A stretch of 64,000 nucleotides of DNA. Origin: CAVVKW01 sp963761705 (GTDB taxonomy: Bacteria; Verrucomicrobiota; Verrucomicrobiia; Chthoniobacterales; JAATET01). The translations under genes and the position numbers were made by a program. Positions within the stretch are counted from its first letter, which is position 1, and each line of letters starts with the position of its first letter. The DNA is taken from contig CAVXHK010000002.1 in NCBI GenBank assembly GCA_963761705.1, positions 101,812 to 165,811 on the forward strand, written 5' to 3'. Below the pieces are notes generated by a model. The model was not told where the DNA came from and did not search any database. It was given only the letters and a program-made list of their open reading frames with translations. Positions 61,147-64,000 of the stretch are shown here, one piece after another.

Positions 61147-62634
61147 GTGAAAGGCGTCCCCCTCCCTCTCATCGTATTGCTCGCGGCCTGCGCCGTGTTT
61201 TCAACCGCATCGGCTGAGCTGAAGCTCGGCTCACCGTTTTCCGACCGAATGGTCGTCCAGCATGACCGGCCGCTCGTGATCTGGGGATGGGACGAGCCTG
61301 GGCTTAGCATCGAGATCACGTTCGACCATGTGAGCGTCTCTGCGACGGCGACTGTCGATGGCCGCTGGGAAGCGGAGATCGCAACTCCGGATCCCGGTGG
61401 CCCCTACGAGATCTCAATCCGGGGGTCGGAAACCAAAACTCTCAGCGACGTCCTCTCCGGCGAAGTCTGGCTCGCCTCCGGGCAGTCGAACATGGGCTGG
61501 CCGATCAGCAGGACGACCGACGCGGAGGCGACCATCGCCGCGGCCAACGACCCGGAACTCCGCTTCGTCAAAGTCCCGCTCGTTTCCATCGACTCGCCCC
61601 AGGAGACCGTCGGCGTGCGCTGGGAGCCCATCACGCCCGAGGTCGCTCCCGACCTCTCGGGCGTCGCCTATTTCTTCGCCAAACGACTACGCCAGGAACT
61701 CGACGTGCCGGTCGGCGTGATTCAATCGACATGGGGTGGATCGCGCCTTCAGGCCTGGGTGCCGGAAGCGGTGATGGATGAGCAGCCACACACCGCGGCG
61801 CTGCGCTCAGCGTACGGCGCTTTGAAAAAACAATACGAAAACGAACTGGCGAAATGGCAGAGCGAAGGAAAAACTGGACCGGCTCCCCGACCCATGGCGG
61901 GCGGACCGCAGCACGGGGTTTCGCTCCTCGACAATGGGATGATTCACCCCTTGAAGCCCTATCCGATCCGCGGGGTGATCTGGTATCAGGGGGAATCCGA
62001 CGCCGGGATGGGCGAGGCTTACCGGAAACTCTTCGCCCTGCTCGTCGACTCGTGGCGCGCCGGTTTTCGCGATCCCCAGCTGCCGGTCTATTTCGCCCAG
62101 CTTCCGAATTGGGATTCCGACCGGGCGCGGGAAATGTGGCCTGATTTCCGCTACCACCAAACACTCTCCGCAGATGAAATCCCGCACGTCGGATACGCCG
62201 TCCTGATCGACGTCGGCGAGCCCGACGACATCCACCCGCCCGACAAAAAGACGCCCGGATTCCGCCTCGCTCAGCTTGCCCTTGCCAACACTTACGATCG
62301 CGAGATCGTGCCGGGTGGTCCGATCCCGGAGAGTGTAGCGGTGATCAATGAATCTACATTGGAGATCACGTTTTCAAACGTCGGCTCCGGGCTCGAACTC
62401 CGGGACGGGACCACGACGTCGCCGTTCCAGATCACCTTCAGCGGCGGCTCCGACGCGGCGGGCGTTCCATCCATCAGCGCCGACGACCGACTGCGGGTTG
62501 AGTTCCCGAGCGGCCGCTCGCCTGTGCGCGTCTCCTACGCAAACACCGCGAATCCCGTGCCAACGCTCTACAATCAGGATGGCTTCCCGGGCACCCCGTT
62601 CCGTATCGAAATCACCACCCCAAGCCGGAATTAG
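61147..62634 (+). CDS. sialate O-acetylesterase-like SGNH hydrolase
   Basis: A 495-residue exported esterase that removes acetyl groups from sugars. Start GTG 61147, five bases after the mannosidase stop. Signal peptide VPLPLIVLLAACAVFSTASA; LAAC could also be a lipobox, so a lipoprotein is possible. Seen: GEVWLASGQSNMGWP with nucleophile Ser114, GVIQSTWGGSRLQAWVPE, GVIWYQGESDAG, and DVGEPDDIHPPDK with the Asp/His of the triad. The C-terminal beta domain fits SASA proteins. Last gene of the sulfatase-mannosidase run; it may deacetylate the same glycan. Confidence 0.9.
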   Translation: MKGVPLPLIVLLAACAVFSTASAELKLGSPFSDRMVVQHDRPLVIWGWDEPGLSIEITFDHVSVSATATVDGRWEAEIATPDPGGPYEISIRGSETKTLSDVLSGEVWLASGQSNMGWPISRTTDAEATIAAANDPELRFVKVPLVSIDSPQETVGVRWEPITPEVAPDLSGVAYFFAKRLRQELDVPVGVIQSTWGGSRLQAWVPEAVMDEQPHTAALRSAYGALKKQYENELAKWQSEGKTGPAPRPMAGGPQHGVSLLDNGMIHPLKPYPIRGVIWYQGESDAGMGEAYRKLFALLVDSWRAGFRDPQLPVYFAQLPNWDSDRAREMWPDFRYHQTLSADEIPHVGYAVLIDVGEPDDIHPPDKKTPGFRLAQLALANTYDREIVPGGPIPESVAVINESTLEITFSNVGSGLELRDGTTTSPFQITFSGGSDAAGVPSISADDRLRVEFPSGRSPVRVSYANTANPVPTLYNQDGFPGTPFRIEITTPSRN

Positions 62635-62655
62635 ATACGCTGCTAAAAAAAATGT

Positions 62656-62681
62656 GACTTCGATGTCAAAAAGGTTTGACT
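62656..62681 (+). promoter_or_regulatory. putative operator site 6 and -35 box of the PEP-CTERM gene
   Basis: GACTTCGATGTC at 62656-62667 (TGA and TCA flanks extend the palindrome), followed by TTGACT at 62676-62681; 17 bases on comes AATATT, a weak -10. The site lies just upstream of the -35 of the gene at 62737. Confidence 0.45.
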
Positions 62682-62736
62682 TATCGACCGCCTGGGCAAA
62701 TATTCCCCACCACACCCCTAATAAAAATAATTCCCT

Positions 62737-63600
62737 ATGAACATCCACCCCACCGCCAAACGCTTCGGCATTGCTGCTGCCATAACTCTTGCCTCCTTCG
62801 CGACCTCCTCTACCTACGCCCAGCTCCTCGCTTACGAAGGGTTTGACGCCCCGCCGTTCACCATTGGCGGTGACATCAACGGCAACGGTTCCGGCATTGG
62901 CTGGGGCACGAATACTTGGTCGGGGAGTGTCGTTTACGACTCGGTAAATCCGGGCCTCACTTATTCCGACGGCTCCGATTCACTCCAGACTACCGGTCTG
63001 AATCTCAGCGCTTCTGGAACCAACGCCACTATACAGCGGCTTTTCGACAGCCCTGTGGCGATCACCGAAGGAAGCACCTTTTACTACAGCCTGATCTATA
63101 ATGCGACTGGTCAGGGCACGGGTGGAAACTCAGTTTACTTCGCCGCACTGGATGGAAATAGTCTGGCGGACCAAGCCTTTACCTTCGGAAACCTGTTCAA
63201 CAATGGAAATGTTCGATTCCGGCCGGACGGCGGTGGAAACACCTACCTCGACACAACGGTCGCATCCGGTACTACTGGATTTTTCGTGATTAAGATCCAG
63301 TTCAGCCTGGTTGGCAACGAGACAATCAGCCTGTTCGCGAATCCGGTTATCGGCGGAGCTGAACCCACTCCGATTGCCAGCTCCAGTTCCTTGAACATCG
63401 ACTCCACAACATTGAACGGGTTTAGTTTCCAAGCGCTCGGGTCGAACTCCAAGACGCTTCTCGCCGACGAGATCCGCTTCGGCACGACTTGGGAAAGCGT
63501 GACGCCCGTCCCTGAGCCTTCGACGGTCGCGATGCTCTTCGGGGCCGCCGCGTTCGTTCTCTTCCGCCTGCGGCGTCGTCAATCCGCGACTCTCGCGTAG
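62737..63600 (+). CDS. PEP-CTERM sorting domain-containing exported protein
   Basis: A 287-residue exported protein. Signal peptide FGIAAAITLASFATSSTYAQ, a beta-sandwich body (LLAYEGFDAPPFTIGGDING, FYYSLIYNATGQGTGGNSVY, FFVIKIQFSLVGNETISLF, LLADEIRFGTTWESV) like concanavalin-type wall proteins, and a terminal PEP-CTERM signal (VPEPSTVAMLFGAAAFVLF, RLRRR). No Shine-Dalgarno is visible; the leader is A/T rich (AATAAAAATAATT). A strong terminator follows at 63626. It is probably processed by an exosortase and retained at the envelope. Confidence 0.9.
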   Translation: MNIHPTAKRFGIAAAITLASFATSSTYAQLLAYEGFDAPPFTIGGDINGNGSGIGWGTNTWSGSVVYDSVNPGLTYSDGSDSLQTTGLNLSASGTNATIQRLFDSPVAITEGSTFYYSLIYNATGQGTGGNSVYFAALDGNSLADQAFTFGNLFNNGNVRFRPDGGGNTYLDTTVASGTTGFFVIKIQFSLVGNETISLFANPVIGGAEPTPIASSSSLNIDSTTLNGFSFQALGSNSKTLLADEIRFGTTWESVTPVPEPSTVAMLFGAAAFVLFRLRRRQSATLA

Positions 63601-63625
63601 CTCGATATAATAATAACATTTTGAA

Positions 63626-63659
63626 ATGCCGTGGTGGGTCGACCCACCACGGCATTTTC
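63626..63659 (+). terminator. rho-independent terminator
   Basis: A perfect 30-base palindrome (63626-63655, stem ATGCCGTGGTGGGTC with its complement) followed by TTTTC. It lies 25 bases after the PEP-CTERM stop and ends that unit. Confidence 0.85.
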
Positions 63660-63720
63660 TCTGTCTGGAATGACTCCAACTCTGAAAACCTGCAAGATGC
63701 ACGACTCCGCCCCCGATTAG

Positions 63721-63828
63721 ATTTCATTCCGTGAACGCTTGGGCCGGCGGAACGATGAATTTCTGGAGACGTTAACGAAACATCGCATCCCCTACGCCAC
63801 GTTCGTTCAGAACTTTCGGACCGGGTGA
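63721..63828 (+). pseudogene. C-terminal coding remnant, family unknown
   Basis: In one plus frame 35 codons run to TGA at 63826-63828 and read RERLGRRNDEFLETLTKHRI then PYATFVQNFRTG. The pattern looks like a protein C-terminus, but an in-frame stop precedes it and no start is seen. Not identified. Confidence 0.3.
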
Positions 63829-63882
63829 ATCAATTGATTCGCCGGTGGTGAAACGTGAGGTAAAGCAGTTTGTTCCGCCTGC

Positions 63883-64000
63883 CTATTCTACCGCTACAAT
63901 CTTGCCGTCGGGCAGTCGGGGTGACGTGGAGATCGCCCCCGGTCGATCCAATCGCCCCGCCGGCCCCGCTAACCATGGCGATTCACTGCCAGTAGGCCAC
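63883..64000 (-). CDS. C-terminal end of a gene running in from the right (partial)
   Basis: On the minus strand a frame open to the window edge ends at TAG (63883-63885). It reads LAGPAGRLDRPGAISTSPRL then PDGKIVAVE. Too short to identify; the GC-rich codons and protein-like end make it plausible. Confidence 0.35.
   Translation of the reverse strand, partial: WPTGSESPWLAGPAGRLDRPGAISTSPRLPDGKIVAVE

Overview
The window is a GC-rich bacterial segment, most likely from a Verrucomicrobiota genome. The grounds are a complete four-gene pseudopilin set of the Verru_Chthon cassette type (B-C-A-D order, 50.6-56.5 kb), several PEP-CTERM proteins, three formylglycine-type sulfatases, paired GH38 alpha-mannosidases, and palindromic repeats together with a REP-associated tyrosine transposase. 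Taxonomy is inferred from gene families only.

Layout. 0-1.8 kb: a PEP-CTERM protein read through without a stop into an FGE-like PEP-CTERM protein, then a small hypothetical gene. 1.86-6.2 kb: a pyridine nucleotide-disulfide oxidoreductase and a frameshifted PEP carboxylase. 6.2-11.5 kb, minus strand: an ECF sigma factor, a small membrane protein and three tandem paralogous membrane-anchored proteins separated by near-identical repeats. 11.6-18.5 kb: SDR, beta-lactamase-like hydrolase, TPR protein, recJ and recG; recG carries an in-frame RAYT transposase with inverted ends inside its helicase domain. 18.5-25.1 kb, minus: a zinc-ribbon protein, a HlyD/FtsX/ATPase exporter and an ABC-F ATPase. 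25.2-33.7 kb: two AraC regulators, two Gfo/Idh/MocA dehydrogenases, two TIM-barrel isomerase-like proteins, a sulfatase and a PhyH dioxygenase, a sugar-catabolism neighbourhood.

33.6-35.0 kb is a scar of mobile DNA: the 3' part of a tRNA-Lys(CTT), the start of a tyrosine integrase, the left part of an IS256-family element and a fragment of the BREX gene brxL. From 35 to 63.6 kb lies a glycan-utilisation region: two alpha-mannosidases, a GHL6-type hydrolase, sulfatases, a nucleoside hydrolase, a sodium/solute symporter, a GH51-like hydrolase, a sialate O-acetylesterase, a LacI-family regulator, the pseudopilin cassette and a final PEP-CTERM protein.

How the parts may work together. A 12-bp palindrome close to GACATCGATGTC occurs in front of at least five transcription units between 42.6 and 62.7 kb, at two of them over a candidate -35 box. 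It is a good candidate operator for the LacI-family protein encoded at 43.0 kb. If so, one sugar signal would control sulfatases, mannosidase, esterase, the pseudopilin cassette with its glycoside hydrolase, and the PEP-CTERM protein.

Several genes (ppc, a Gfo/Idh gene, cassette B, the second mannosidase) carry one-base frameshifts, and one has an in-frame early stop. These may be true decay, programmed frameshifts or base-call errors; sequence alone cannot decide.
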